A DNA stretch of 64,000 nt from Geomonas silvestris (GCF_014193515.1 NZ_BLXX01000004.1:124001-188000), one strand, 5' to 3'; shown: positions 16,022-24,917, counted from the first letter of the stretch. Made by a program: numbers and translations. The notes: a model not told the origin generated them from the sequence alone.

Positions 16022-16060
16022 CGGGCAATTCGCTGTCAATTGTCCATTGTCAATTGCCCG
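16022..16060. repeat. Short inverted/direct repeat overlapping the crotonase stop codon
   Basis: Nine-base arms CGGGCAATT and AATTGCCCG flank two direct copies of TGTCAATTG (16034-16042 and 16048-16056). The crotonase stop codon (TGA on the minus strand) lies inside the right-hand part. This is a low-complexity intergenic repeat that has reached the end of the coding region. Confidence 0.7.
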
Positions 16061-16832
16061 TGAAGTTTGCCTTGCGCTTCTCCACGAACGCCGCCATCCC
16101 TTCTCTCTGGTCGGCGGTCCCGAAGAGCACGCCGAAGAGCGCCGCCTCGTAGCGGAAGCCGTCCTCTTTGGCCATGTCGAGGCCGTGGGTGATGGCATCT
16201 TTGGCGTAGCCGACCCCGATCAATCCTTGCGCTGCGATGCCGCGTGCCGTCTCCAGCGTCTTGGCGAGGAGCTCCTGCGCCGGGAAGAGCTCGTTCACCA
16301 CCCCCCAGGCCTCCGCCTTCTGGGCCGGGATCATCTTGCCGGAGAAGATGAGTTCCTTGGCCCGCTTGGGACCGATGAGCCGCGCCAGGTTCTGCGTCCC
16401 GCCGAAGCCCGGCATGATTCCGAGCGTTACCTCGGGGAAGCCGATCTTGGCGTTTTCGCTGGCGTAGAGGAAATCGCAGGCGAGAGCCAGTTCGAGCCCA
16501 CCCCCCAGCGCGTAGCCGTTCACCGCGGCGATGACCGGCTTCTTCATCTTCTCCAGGGCGAGCAGCACCCGCTGTCCCTTGAGGGCGAACTGGTGCGCGC
16601 CAAGCGGCGTCATGGTGGCCATCTCCTTGATGTCCGCCCCCGCGACGAAGGCCTTCTCGCCCGCGCCGGTGAGGACGACCACCTTCACCTCGGGGTCCAG
16701 TTCCAGCTGGTAGAAGGCGCACTCCAGTTCATTCAATAGCTCGCTGTTCAAAGCGTTTAGGCTCTGCGGGCGGTTCACGGTAAGCGTGGCGACCGACTCC
16801 GAAACCTCCAGCAGCAGATTCTTGAATTCCAT
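16050..16832 (-). CDS. Enoyl-CoA hydratase (crotonase)
   Basis: A 260-residue crotonase-family enzyme that hydrates crotonyl-CoA to 3-hydroxybutyryl-CoA. Visible are the oxyanion-hole loop AGEKAFVAGADIKEM, AVNGYALGGGLELALACDF, and FPEVTLGIMPGFGGTQNLARLIG, which carry the two catalytic glutamates. RBS GGAGGGG precedes the ATG. It lies between the hydroxyacyl-CoA dehydrogenase and dehydrogenase genes of the operon. The last codons and the stop sit inside a short repeat (16022-16060), so the extreme C-terminus (NFTGN) may be recently altered. The upstream gap holds a 184-base repeat element. Confidence 0.93.
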   Translation of the reverse strand: MEFKNLLLEVSESVATLTVNRPQSLNALNSELLNELECAFYQLELDPEVKVVVLTGAGEKAFVAGADIKEMATMTPLGAHQFALKGQRVLLALEKMKKPVIAAVNGYALGGGLELALACDFLYASENAKIGFPEVTLGIMPGFGGTQNLARLIGPKRAKELIFSGKMIPAQKAEAWGVVNELFPAQELLAKTLETARGIAAQGLIGVGYAKDAITHGLDMAKEDGFRYEAALFGVLFGTADQREGMAAFVEKRKANFTGN

Positions 16833-16862
16833 TTTCCCCTCCTGAAAAACAAAGGCAGGCTA

Positions 16863-17046
16863 GCCACGGAGGCACGGAGCACACGGAGATAACCTCAAAT
16901 AAAACGATTCACCCCGGTCGGCGCTCTCGCGTTAGCGCTCAAGGCCGAACAACCATGAAAGGACTCTCCCGAATGCCTGAGAAGCCCCCCGCACCTAAGC
17001 ACCTTGCGAGGTTTGCCGTTCTCCGTGTCCTCCGTGTCTCCGTGGC
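16863..17046. repeat. Intergenic repeat element with 26-bp terminal inverted repeats
   Basis: The left end (16863-16888) begins GCCACGGAGGCACGGAG, and the reverse complement of the right end (17021-17046) begins GCCACGGAGACACGGAG; the 26-base ends differ at only two positions. The 132-base centre codes for nothing recognisable. The element sits inside the operon between the crotonase and hydroxyacyl-CoA dehydrogenase genes. It is MITE-like in form, but no target-site duplication is obvious. Confidence 0.75.
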
Positions 17047-17057
17047 AAAACCCGCCG

Positions 17058-17903
<846 letters not shown>

Positions 17904-17956
17904 GGCTCCCTCCTTGTGCGCCGGCTCCAGTGTCCGGCAGTCATAACAGGTACCGG

Positions 17957-19132
17957 CTAGACGCGCTCGAAGAGCGCCGCGACCGCCTCGCCGCCGCCGA
18001 TGCACAGCGTCGCGAGGCCGTAGCGGGCCTGACGCCTTTTCAGTTCGCGGACCAGGGTCGCCGCCAGCCGCCCGCCGCTTGCCCCAATCGGGTGCCCGAG
18101 CGCGCAGGCGCCTCCGTTCACATTCACCTTCTCAAGCGGCAGCTTGAGCTGATTCTGGGCCAGAAGCACCACCGAGGCGAACGCCTCGTTGATCTCGAAG
18201 AGGTCGACCTGGTCGGCCCTCAGCCCCGCCTTCTCCAGCACCTTCTGGATGGCGGCAACAGGAGCCTCCGGAAAGAAGTCCGGGTGCATGCTGGCGGTGG
18301 CGTGGGCCACCAGGCGCGCCTTGGGGGCCAGACGGTGCCGCTTGAGCCCCTCCCCGCTGGTGAGCAGGCAGAGTGCGGCGCCGTCGTTTATGGTGGAGGC
18401 ATTGCCGGCGGTGATGGTGCCCTCGGGGTGGAAGGCAGGACGCAGCGCGGCCAGGCGCGCCAGCTCGCTCTTGAAAGGTTCCTCGTCGCGCTCCACGGTC
18501 TGGTTGCCGTCACGCCCCTTCTTGACCACCGGGACGATCTCCTCGGCGAGGATCCCCTTCTCCACCGCCTCGCGGGCCAACTGGTAGGAGCGCAGCGCGA
18601 AGGCATCCTGCTCCTCGCGGGTCAAAAGGGCCCGGCGCGCACTGTCCTCGCCGATCTCCCCCATGTGGCGTCCGGTGTAGGGATCCAAAAGCCCGTCGAC
18701 GAGGAGCAGGTCGAGCAGTTCGCCGTGCCCGAGCCGGTAGCCGCTACGCGCCTTCTTGAGCAGGTAGGGTGCCTGCGACATGCTCTCCATGCCCCCGGCG
18801 ATAACCACTTCCGCCTCGCCGAGCCGGATGCTGTCCGCGCCGAGCATGATCGCCTTCAGGCCGCTGCCGCAGACCTTGTTGATGGTAAGCGCGTGCACCT
18901 GGTCCGGGATCCCCGCCGCCCGCATCGCCTGACGCGCCGGCGCCTGGCCGCTGCCGCCCGAGAGCACCTGGCCGACGATCACCTCGTCGATCGCCTCGGC
19001 AGGAAGCGAGCTGTACTGCAACAGGGCTCGCATCACCCCCGCTGCCAGCTGGTGCGCCGGCTGATCGGCGAGCGCACCCATAAAGGAGCCGAAAGGGGTT
19101 CTCAGGGCTTCCACTACATAGACTTCGTTCAT
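17957..19132 (-). CDS. Acetyl-CoA C-acetyltransferase (thiolase)
   Basis: A 391-residue thiolase with all three catalytic regions: INKVCGSGLKAIMLG (nucleophilic Cys near residue 88), NEAFASVVL, GGACALGHPIGASGGR (catalytic His) and TLCIGGGEAVA (second Cys). It cleaves acetoacetyl-CoA to two acetyl-CoA in butyrate oxidation, or runs in reverse. RBS CGGAGG lies seven bases before the ATG. It is the first gene of the beta-oxidation operon and is preceded by a good sigma-70-type promoter. With the downstream genes it gives a complete route from an acyl-CoA to acetyl-CoA; CoA activation of the acid is not encoded here. Confidence 0.94.
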   Translation of the reverse strand: MNEVYVVEALRTPFGSFMGALADQPAHQLAAGVMRALLQYSSLPAEAIDEVIVGQVLSGGSGQAPARQAMRAAGIPDQVHALTINKVCGSGLKAIMLGADSIRLGEAEVVIAGGMESMSQAPYLLKKARSGYRLGHGELLDLLLVDGLLDPYTGRHMGEIGEDSARRALLTREEQDAFALRSYQLAREAVEKGILAEEIVPVVKKGRDGNQTVERDEEPFKSELARLAALRPAFHPEGTITAGNASTINDGAALCLLTSGEGLKRHRLAPKARLVAHATASMHPDFFPEAPVAAIQKVLEKAGLRADQVDLFEINEAFASVVLLAQNQLKLPLEKVNVNGGACALGHPIGASGGRLAATLVRELKRRQARYGLATLCIGGGEAVAALFERV

Positions 19133-19169
19133 GACTCAACCTCCGCGCAGGCAGGACTAGCGACAACAC

Positions 19170-19197
19170 ACTATACGCCAGCTTACCTGCAAGTCAA
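19170..19197 (-). promoter_or_regulatory. Sigma-70-type promoter of the beta-oxidation operon
   Basis: On the minus strand, TTGACT (19197-19192), a 16-base spacer and TATAGT (19175-19170) lie about 40 bases upstream of the thiolase ATG. Both hexamers match consensus at five of six positions. The AT-rich stretch just upstream (ACAAATGTTTACAGTGAG) could hold an operator. No other strong promoter is evident for the seven-gene run, except possibly in the 244-base gap before etfB. Confidence 0.6.
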
Positions 19198-19357
19198 ACT
19201 CACTGTAAACATTTGTGTAATGGGCAGTACGAAGGTGCCTGAGAGTGGTGCGGGAATCTAAGAGAGTGACCAGACGGGATGAGCGGGAACGAATGAGGAT
19301 CGGCATAATAACGGGGAGAGCTTCCACAGCACGAGACGCTGTGCGCCGCAAGAACAG

Positions 19358-19552
19358 TCAGTCGGGATCCAACTCCTCCTCGGGGTATTCCTGCCAGATG
19401 AAGTCGTGCTGCTTGATCCGACTTTCCAGCTCGGAAAGCTGTTCGGTGAGTTGCCTGAACAAGAGGTTCTTTTCGGCGATGTCGTGGGTGGAGTCGAGCT
19501 TGGCGAGTGCCGCCAGGTAGTTGGCGTATGCATCATCAAAGGCCTTGGTCAT
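19358..19552 (-). CDS. Small hypothetical protein (64 aa)
   Basis: A 64-residue acidic, helical protein beginning MTKAFDDAYANYLAALAKLDST, with heptad-like spacing through LLFRQLTEQLSELESRI and an acidic tail (EYPEEELDPD). The ATG at 19552 is preferred over one 48 bases upstream because GGAGG lies six bases before it. No family is recognised and no cysteine or membrane segment is present. It stands alone between the beta-oxidation operon and the diguanylate cyclase gene. The clear ribosome site and coherent amphipathic sequence support a real gene. Confidence 0.6.
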   Translation of the reverse strand: MTKAFDDAYANYLAALAKLDSTHDIAEKNLLFRQLTEQLSELESRIKQHDFIWQEYPEEELDPD

Positions 19553-19647
19553 GGTATCCTCCGGCGCTCGTGTTGCGAGCGTAGAGGAATACGTGTACAC
19601 ACATCCTTGGTATTTTTCAACTAAAAAATATTAATGTCCAGCATTTC

Positions 19648-20577
19648 CTACAAGGTCGGTTCCGACATCACCTCGACCCGGTTGCGCCCGTTTTGCTTGG
19701 CGCGGTAGAGGGCCTCGTCGGCGCGTCGGAACAGTGAGTCGACGCTGTCCACGGTGGGGGAAGGATAGGTGGCGACCCCGAGGCTGATGGTGACGGTGAG
19801 GTCTTCCATGGGGGCGGGAAAGGAGTGCTCCAAAACCGCCTGGCGCAGGCGTTCGGCAGCCATCACGGCGCCCGAGAGCCCCGTGCCGGGGATGACCAGC
19901 ACGAACTCTTCGCCGCCGTAGCGCGCGGCGCTGTCGTAGGCGCGCAGCTGGCGCTGGGCCAGTTGGGCCACCGCCGAGAGGACGATGTCGCCGTTTTGGT
20001 GGCCGAAGGTGTCGTTCACCTTCTTGAAGTAATCGATGTCGAAGATGATGAGGGAGAGCTCTTCCTTGTTGCGCCGGGCGCGGAAGAACTCGCCGTCCAG
20101 GATCTCGGCGAGGTAGCGGCGATTGAAGAGGTTGGTGAGGTGGTCGATGTTGGTGAGGCGCTTCAGCAGTTCGTTGGCTTTTTTCAGCTCGTCCTGCAGC
20201 GATTTGATCTTCAGTTGGACCTTGACCCGGGCCACCAGCTCGCCCACGTCGAAGGGTTTGGTGAGGTAGTCGCTGGCCCCCTGCTCCAGCCCCCTGATCT
20301 TGGAGTCGAAATCCATCATGCCGGTGAGCATGATGATCGGCACCCCCAGAAGTTCCGGGCGAGACTCCACCAGCTGCAGGAACTTGAACCCGTCCATGCG
20401 GGGCATGTCTACGTCGCAGATGACCAGGTCGGCCTTCGAGTCGATCAGCGTCTTGAAACCTTCCAGACCGTCGCGGGCCTCCAGGTAATTCTCGAAGAGC
20501 CCCACTTCCTTCAGCGTGCGGATCACCTGTTCCCGGATGGTGGCCGAATCGTCGATAACCAGAACCGTGGTTGACAT
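19648..20577 (-). CDS. Response regulator with diguanylate cyclase (GGDEF) output
   Basis: A 309-residue two-domain protein. The receiver domain (1-120) begins TTVLVIDDSATIREQ, with phospho-acceptor Asp55 in ICDVDMPRMDG and the TKPF switch lysine near residue 107. A short helical linker (KIKSLQDELKKANELLKRL) leads to the GGDEF domain, whose active-site motif is GGEEF at 221-225, with a RxxD allosteric I-site (212-215) five residues before it. It should therefore make c-di-GMP from GTP under phosphorylation control and be product-inhibited. The start was set at 20577 because the frame upstream lacks domain sequence. No partner kinase is nearby. Confidence 0.92.
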   Translation of the reverse strand: MSTTVLVIDDSATIREQVIRTLKEVGLFENYLEARDGLEGFKTLIDSKADLVICDVDMPRMDGFKFLQLVESRPELLGVPIIMLTGMMDFDSKIRGLEQGASDYLTKPFDVGELVARVKVQLKIKSLQDELKKANELLKRLTNIDHLTNLFNRRYLAEILDGEFFRARRNKEELSLIIFDIDYFKKVNDTFGHQNGDIVLSAVAQLAQRQLRAYDSAARYGGEEFVLVIPGTGLSGAVMAAERLRQAVLEHSFPAPMEDLTVTISLGVATYPSPTVDSVDSLFRRADEALYRAKQNGRNRVEVMSEPTL

Positions 20578-20688
20578 GGAGGCAACTCCCTTCCACTTGC
20601 GAAAAGGATCTGTCGCGCAAACGACAGTCATAGCATTGCAGAGTTCGGCGACGCGGAAGCTTCCGCACATACGTGTGCCCGGCCGGCG

Positions 20689-20844
20689 CTATTCCCGGAA
20701 GGGCTTTACGAAGATGTAGATGATCAGCAAAAAGGGAAACGACGAGAAGGCCGCCTCCAGATTGCCCAGGAACAGCTGCCAGGTTCCGAAGCTGATGACC
20801 GAGAGGGCAAAGAGGAAGGTGAAGACGGCAACCGGTTTTTTCAT
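20689..20844 (-). CDS. Small hydrophobic protein (51 aa)
   Basis: A 51-residue peptide beginning MKKPVAVFTFLFALSVISFG with two hydrophobic segments (residues 5-23 and 27-46) joined by LGNLEAAFS and ending VKPFRE. This looks like a two-helix inner-membrane protein with basic ends. No strong ribosome site is visible before the ATG at 20844; an in-frame TTG 27 bases upstream is an alternative. No family is recognised. A 14-base perfect palindrome (20653-20666) lies between it and the diguanylate cyclase gene. Membrane-like composition is the main support, so confidence is limited. Confidence 0.45.
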   Translation of the reverse strand: MKKPVAVFTFLFALSVISFGTWQLFLGNLEAAFSSFPFLLIIYIFVKPFRE

Positions 20845-20922
20845 ACCGGGATAGTAACCAAAGCCGAGCAAATTTGTCCAGACATTTAATTAAGGACACC
20901 GCCTGTGGCTAACCTGGCTTTA

Positions 20923-21198
20923 TTACGGGGTGTTCCAGTCCCAGCAAAAGCGCAGCTCGATGTTGGCGACGAGGAGCTCGCAGCAGGTCTTCTTGAAGGC
21001 TGCCTCGTTTGCTGCGCTGTCGACTTCTTCCTGCGCCACGGTCTCTATCTGGCTGTCGGGGAGGTCGAGGGTCTTCTCGAAGGCCCCTTCGATGATCCCG
21101 GGATTCCAGCCGGTCTTCTTGAGCGCTTCCTTGAACCGGGCGATGTGCAGGGCGTTGTTCACCCCGTAGTCCACGAGCAAAAGCACACTTCTTGCCAT
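20923..21198 (-). CDS. Hypothetical protein (91 aa)
   Basis: A 91-residue protein starting MARSVLLLVDYGVNNALHIARFKEAL with GGAGG six bases before the ATG. The N-terminus resembles a beta strand followed by a helix; DYGVNNALHIARFKEALKKTGWNPGIIEGAFEKTLDLPDS then continues as alternating charged helices. Two adjacent cysteines (KKTCCELLVANIELRFCWDW) near residue 72 and a third near 84 could bind metal. I do not recognise the family. It is a stand-alone minus-strand gene, 58 bases from the pseudouridine synthase gene upstream. Confidence 0.7.
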   Translation of the reverse strand: MARSVLLLVDYGVNNALHIARFKEALKKTGWNPGIIEGAFEKTLDLPDSQIETVAQEEVDSAANEAAFKKTCCELLVANIELRFCWDWNTP

Positions 21199-21256
21199 GG
21201 GAAACCTCCTAAACCTTGTTCCCGGAGCGAGGGGCGCCCCGGCAATGGCTTGTAGC

Positions 21257-22138
21257 TTACCATAAAAGCTCGCGATCCGACCGGAACTCGCGGCGCGCGC
21301 CGCTGACCGGGTCGACGAATTTAAGTTCCTTGGCCAGGAGCTGAAGCGGACTCGCGAAGTCGTCGGGCGCCTGTTCCTTGAGCCGGGGGTAGAGCCGGTC
21401 GTTCAGGATGGGAAAACCCAGGCCGCTTAGGTGCACCCTGAGCTGGTGGGTCTTCCCCGTCAACGGGGAGAGCCGGAAGCGCCCCAGGCCGCCGGCCACC
21501 TCGCAGAGTTCAACGGTGGAGCGGGCGTTGGTCTCCCCCGGCACCACCTGCATCCTGAACCAGGGCTCCCCGGGCACCAGGCGGTTTTCCACCAGCCAGC
21601 TGCGCTGCGAGGGGACCTCGGCCACCGGCGCGAGCGCCAGGTACTCCTTCTGCACCTCTCCCCTCTTGAAGAGATCGCAGTAGCGCGAGCGGGTTTGCGG
21701 ATTGACCGAGAAGAGCACGAGCCCCGCGGTGTCCCGGTCGATGCGGTGCAGGGGGACCAGGTCGTGGATTCCCGTGGAGCGGCGCAGGCGGTTTAAAAGC
21801 GACTGCTCCACGAAGCGTCCCACCGGGGTTACCGGCAGGAAGTGGGGTTTGCAGCAGACCAGGATCTGGTCGTCGCGGTAGACGGTCCGCTCCTGGAAGG
21901 GGATCACCTCTTCCTGTTCGACCTCTCGGAAGTAGAAGACCCGGGTACCCGGCCGGTACGGCGCGTCAGGCTCGAGCGGCTCCCCGTCGCCGTCCAGCAG
22001 TTTTCCCTGGGCCAGGCGCCGCTCCCAGACCGAGGCGGGGACCCTGGAGAACTTTTGGCTCAGGAACTCGACCAGGCTGGGATAGGGTTGCGCCAGTTCG
22101 GGCAAGAGGACCGAGGCGGGATACGGGGAGATGCCCAT
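21257..22138 (-). CDS. RluA-family pseudouridine synthase
   Basis: A 293-residue RNA pseudouridine synthase of the RluA type. The catalytic-Asp motif is LHRIDRDTAGLVLFS near residue 137. An N-terminal S4-like region (SRVPASVWERRLAQGKLLDGDGEPL) precedes it, and GKTHQLRVHLSGLGFPILNDRLYP is the conserved C-terminal motif. It should isomerise uridine in rRNA or tRNA; the exact target cannot be told from sequence. GGAG lies seven bases before the ATG. Length and domain order resemble RluA/RluC proteins. It lies downstream of the peptidase gene, from which it is separated by a terminator. Confidence 0.88.
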   Translation of the reverse strand: MGISPYPASVLLPELAQPYPSLVEFLSQKFSRVPASVWERRLAQGKLLDGDGEPLEPDAPYRPGTRVFYFREVEQEEVIPFQERTVYRDDQILVCCKPHFLPVTPVGRFVEQSLLNRLRRSTGIHDLVPLHRIDRDTAGLVLFSVNPQTRSRYCDLFKRGEVQKEYLALAPVAEVPSQRSWLVENRLVPGEPWFRMQVVPGETNARSTVELCEVAGGLGRFRLSPLTGKTHQLRVHLSGLGFPILNDRLYPRLKEQAPDDFASPLQLLAKELKFVDPVSGARREFRSDRELLW

Positions 22139-22240
22139 GTGGGCTCCTTCGGGGGAGGATCTGCCGTTTTTTAAGGGAAGCGGCGGCTGCAGGATAGCAG
22201 GTTTCGGGCAGGCGAGGCAAACCGTAATCTCAGAGACGAA

Positions 22241-22268
22241 AAAATAGGGGTAACCCGTCGGTTACCCC
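22241..22268 (-). terminator. Rho-independent terminator after the peptidase gene
   Basis: Read on the minus strand, GGGGTAACC-GACG-GGTTACCCC forms a nine-base-pair perfect stem followed by TATTTTTTC. It lies about 80 bases after the stop of the Xaa-Pro peptidase gene and should end the nitroreductase-peptidase transcript. Confidence 0.85.
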
Positions 22269-22349
22269 ACCAAGAATGGCCGGCAGAAGGGGCCGATTGC
22301 AGCGAGGGTCCGAGCCTTCGCGCTTGCGGCACTGCGGCGCGCGAGCGTT

Positions 22350-23519
22350 TCAGACAAACACTATGTCATCCGGAATATCGGTTATCTTTTCGCCGCCCGC
22401 CTCACCTACTGCAAAGGTGTTCTCTATCCCTATTACCCCCTGCCCGGGGAACACGAACTTAGGCTCGATCGCGATGGTCTGTCCCGCCTTCAGGGGAACC
22501 TTGAACCCCTGGGCAAGCACCGGGAACTCGTCCAGCTCGAGCCCGACCCCGTGACCGACGAAGCGCGCGTTCTCCCCCGGAGCCCCCATGAAGCAACTCC
22601 CCAGCCCCGCCTCCTCGGCCAGTCGTGCCGCCGCCCCAAAGAGCTCTTCGCAGATCGCACCGGGCTTGAGCCGCTCCACCAGGTAGGACTGGATCGCGAG
22701 CGAGACCTCGAACGCCTTCATGAGCTGGCCGGGGAGCTTCCCGATGGAGAAGACCCGGGTCATGTCCACGATGTAGCCGTCGAAGACCCCGGTGTAGTCC
22801 ATGAAGACCGGCGACCCGGCGACGAGCGACGCCTGCGAGGCGCCGTGCGGCGAGGCCGCCGAGAGTCCGCGCCCGGTGACCGCGCCGTCGAAGAACCCGG
22901 GCATCACCGCACTCGCACCGGAGAGCGCGAGCCCCATGAAGAGTTCCTGGTTGAAGGCGCGCATCCTCACGTACCCCTCGCCCCCCGCTTTCCTGAGCCG
23001 GTACTCGAACTCGGCCGCGAGGTCTAGTTCGCGCAGCCCCGCCTTAAGAAAGCTCGGCACCTGCTGGAAGACCTGCCCCAGGCGCCGCCCGCTTTCGCGC
23101 ATCCGCTCCAGCTCCCAGGGTGACTTGACCGAGCGTACCTCGCGGTTCAGGGAGGAGACGTCGAGGAACTCGCAACCGGCAAAGAGCTTCTGGTAGAACT
23201 GGTACTGCTGCACCGGGACCACGTCGAAGGTGAAGCCAACCTTTTTGAGGTTCCCTCCGAGGACCGCGCCGAACTCCTTGCTGGACGGGAAGGGACGGAT
23301 GTCGTCGATGGTCGCCTCGAGGCGCGCCCGTGAGAGGCTCTTGCGCACCAAAAGAAGCGGCTCCCCCTCGCAGGGGATCAACAACAGCGAGTTTTGCCGC
23401 GTACCGGCATAGTAGTAGACGTCGATAGGATAGATAAATACCGCGGCATCGAGCCCCTGGGTGCGCAACTCCCCCCGGAGCCTCTCGATCCGCCTGAGCG
23501 ATTCGGCCTTCTCTAGCAT
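22350..23519 (-). CDS. M24 family Xaa-Pro aminopeptidase
   Basis: A 389-residue metallopeptidase with the creatinase/aminopeptidase P layout: an N-terminal lid domain (RIERLRGELRTQGLDAAVFIYP) and a pita-bread C-terminal domain. Metal ligands appear in FMDYTGVFDGYIVDMTRVF (two Asp), VGHGVGLELDE (His), IAIEPKFVFPG (Glu) and GVIGIENTFAV (Glu). It should remove N-terminal residues preceding proline, in the cytoplasm. The start at 23519 (MLEKAESL) overlaps the nitroreductase stop by seven bases; an in-frame ATG 12 bases upstream is also possible. It is followed by a clear terminator. Confidence 0.88.
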   Translation of the reverse strand: MLEKAESLRRIERLRGELRTQGLDAAVFIYPIDVYYYAGTRQNSLLLIPCEGEPLLLVRKSLSRARLEATIDDIRPFPSSKEFGAVLGGNLKKVGFTFDVVPVQQYQFYQKLFAGCEFLDVSSLNREVRSVKSPWELERMRESGRRLGQVFQQVPSFLKAGLRELDLAAEFEYRLRKAGGEGYVRMRAFNQELFMGLALSGASAVMPGFFDGAVTGRGLSAASPHGASQASLVAGSPVFMDYTGVFDGYIVDMTRVFSIGKLPGQLMKAFEVSLAIQSYLVERLKPGAICEELFGAAARLAEEAGLGSCFMGAPGENARFVGHGVGLELDEFPVLAQGFKVPLKAGQTIAIEPKFVFPGQGVIGIENTFAVGEAGGEKITDIPDDIVFV

Positions 23520-24046
23520 GGTTTCCCCCAATCATCACAGTAGGCGATCTCGCCCAGTTCCTTGCGCGGCCGCGGCCTCGGTTCCTGGTCCGGGTAGCCA
23601 AGCGGCGTCACCCCGACCACCCGGATCCCCTCCGGGATCTTGAGCGCCAGCCGCAGGGCCGGCTCGTCGAACATCCCCATCCAGCAGGTCCCCAGCCCGA
23701 GGTCGGTGGCCGCCAGACAGAGGTGCTCGAAGGCGATGGCGGTATCGGCGACGAAATATTCGATGCCGTTTTCCACCCCGCTCTCCTTCGGGTCCGCGCA
23801 GACCAAGATCACGCAGGGGGCCATGGCGAGCGCCTTCTTCCCCGGGTTCTCCTCCGGAAAGGCCGCCAAAAGCCCCGCCTTCTTGCCCGGATCGGTCACG
23901 ACCAGAAAGCGCCAGCACTGCAGGTTTTTCCAGGACGGGGCCAGCCGCGCCGCCTCCAGTACCTGTTCTATCTTCTCCCACTCGACCGGCCGATCCTGGT
24001 ACTTCCGGATGCTGCGCCTGTCGCGAATCACCTGGGAAATATCCAC
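23513..24046 (-). CDS. Nitroreductase family protein
   Basis: A 177-residue FMN-dependent nitroreductase-fold protein. It begins with GTG (MDISQVIRDRRSIRKYQDRPVEWEKIEQVLEAARLAPSWKN), where RRSIRKY and APSWKN are the classical FMN-phosphate contacts. GGGAGG lies six bases upstream of the GTG. The second family block, IAFEHLCLAATDLGLGTCWMGMFDE, is present, and the C-terminus (PRPRPRKELGEIAYCDDWG) is typical. The physiological substrate is unknown; members reduce nitroaromatics, quinones or flavins. It forms a two-gene unit with the downstream peptidase and is divergent from the MerR regulator. Confidence 0.88.
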   Translation of the reverse strand: MDISQVIRDRRSIRKYQDRPVEWEKIEQVLEAARLAPSWKNLQCWRFLVVTDPGKKAGLLAAFPEENPGKKALAMAPCVILVCADPKESGVENGIEYFVADTAIAFEHLCLAATDLGLGTCWMGMFDEPALRLALKIPEGIRVVGVTPLGYPDQEPRPRPRKELGEIAYCDDWGKPC

Positions 24047-24079
24047 TTCCGCCTCCCTGGGCCGGTTGCCCTTGAGCTA

Positions 24080-24108
24080 CTCATACAGCAAAAACGTTGT
24101 TTTGTAAA
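24080..24108 (-). promoter_or_regulatory. Candidate promoter of nitroreductase-peptidase unit
   Basis: On the minus strand, TTTACA (24108-24103), a 17-base spacer and TATGAG (24085-24080) lie 34 bases upstream of the GTG start. The spacer contains an imperfect palindrome (CAAAAC-AAC-GTTTTTG) that could be an operator. Confidence 0.45.
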
Positions 24109-24230
24109 TGCTCCATTTATTGTTTTAGCCGGAGCTAACCGGGAACCGGACGCGTGCCTCTCCGAGCCCTCAACTCCCTAAGAAAACGACAGGTTTCAGG
24201 GCTCGACAACACCGGACATCTCGCTAAACG

Positions 24231-24273
24231 TGTTTTTAAAAACATTGACAGACTCCCCGACTTTGATCTAGAT
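24231..24273 (+). promoter_or_regulatory. Promoter and palindromic operator of the MerR gene
   Basis: A perfect 14-base palindrome, TGTTTTTAAAAACA (24231-24244), abuts a consensus -35 TTGACA (24245-24250). A weak -10 (CTAGAT or TAGATT) follows after 17-18 bases, about 30 bases before the ATG. The placement suggests autoregulation of the MerR gene, or joint control with the divergent nitroreductase. Confidence 0.55.
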
Positions 24274-24302
24274 TGTCCGGACTCTGACGGAAGGAAGCAT
24301 CC

Positions 24303-24710
24303 ATGGACCATTTACAGGAAGGCGAAGAGATCACCCCCATAGGCGACCTCGCCAGTTCGCTCGGCCTCACCACCAGAACCATTCGCTACTGGGAAGAAGT
24401 AGGACTCATCGATTCGGTCCAGCGCAGCGACGGCGCCACCCGCGGCTTCACGGGGTACTACGTGCGGCGCCTCAAGTTCATCATCAAGCTGAAGGAACTG
24501 GGGCTCACCATAAAGGAGATGCAGGATCTCTACGCGGCGTACGGCGAGGCCAAGCAGACCGAACGCATGGTGCCGCGCCTGGTGGAGATACTCGACGAGC
24601 ACCTCGACAAAATCGACGAGAAAATGGCCAAGCTTGCCTCGCTTAAGAGCGACATCGTGAACTACCGGGAGAAACTCGGCGAAAAGTTCGAGCTGGCGTC
24701 ACGGGGCTGA
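24303..24710 (+). CDS. MerR family transcriptional regulator
   Basis: A 135-residue MerR-type activator. The winged-helix part (12-80) shows IGDLASSLGLTTRTIRYWEEVGLI and RGFTGYYVRRLKFIIKLKELGLTIKEMQDLY, and a dimerising coiled coil follows (ILDEHLDKIDEKMAKLASLKSDIVNYREKLGEKF). There is no cysteine at all in the protein, so it is not a metal or redox sensor of the CueR or SoxR kind. The wing and length resemble MerR regulators of fatty-acid or branched-chain amino-acid catabolism; a link to the beta-oxidation operon 5 kb away is possible but only inferred. GGAAGGAA lies about eight bases before the ATG. Confidence 0.85.
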   Translation: MDHLQEGEEITPIGDLASSLGLTTRTIRYWEEVGLIDSVQRSDGATRGFTGYYVRRLKFIIKLKELGLTIKEMQDLYAAYGEAKQTERMVPRLVEILDEHLDKIDEKMAKLASLKSDIVNYREKLGEKFELASRG

Positions 24711-24917
24711 CCGAAATCCAGCGCTGGCCCGCACGCAGCCCACAACCGGCTTCCGCGCTCCTCCTTGCGGTCGCAGCGACGTGCAATGCGCTCCCCAACC
24801 GCCAGTGCCTCCTTCAGCGTGGTACGCTCCCCCATCCCGGTCCGGAGCCCCCCCGCCCCGCCCGTCCCCACCGGCGTCCGCTTGCCGGGCGCTTGCCTGC
24901 CGTGCTATACCTTGCTG

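Noticed and set aside
22211-22268. c-di-GMP (GEMM) riboswitch suggested by GGCAAACC followed by GGGGTAACC
   Set aside because: The conserved GGGACGCAAAGCC half and the receptor are absent; the structure is a plain terminator for the opposite strand.
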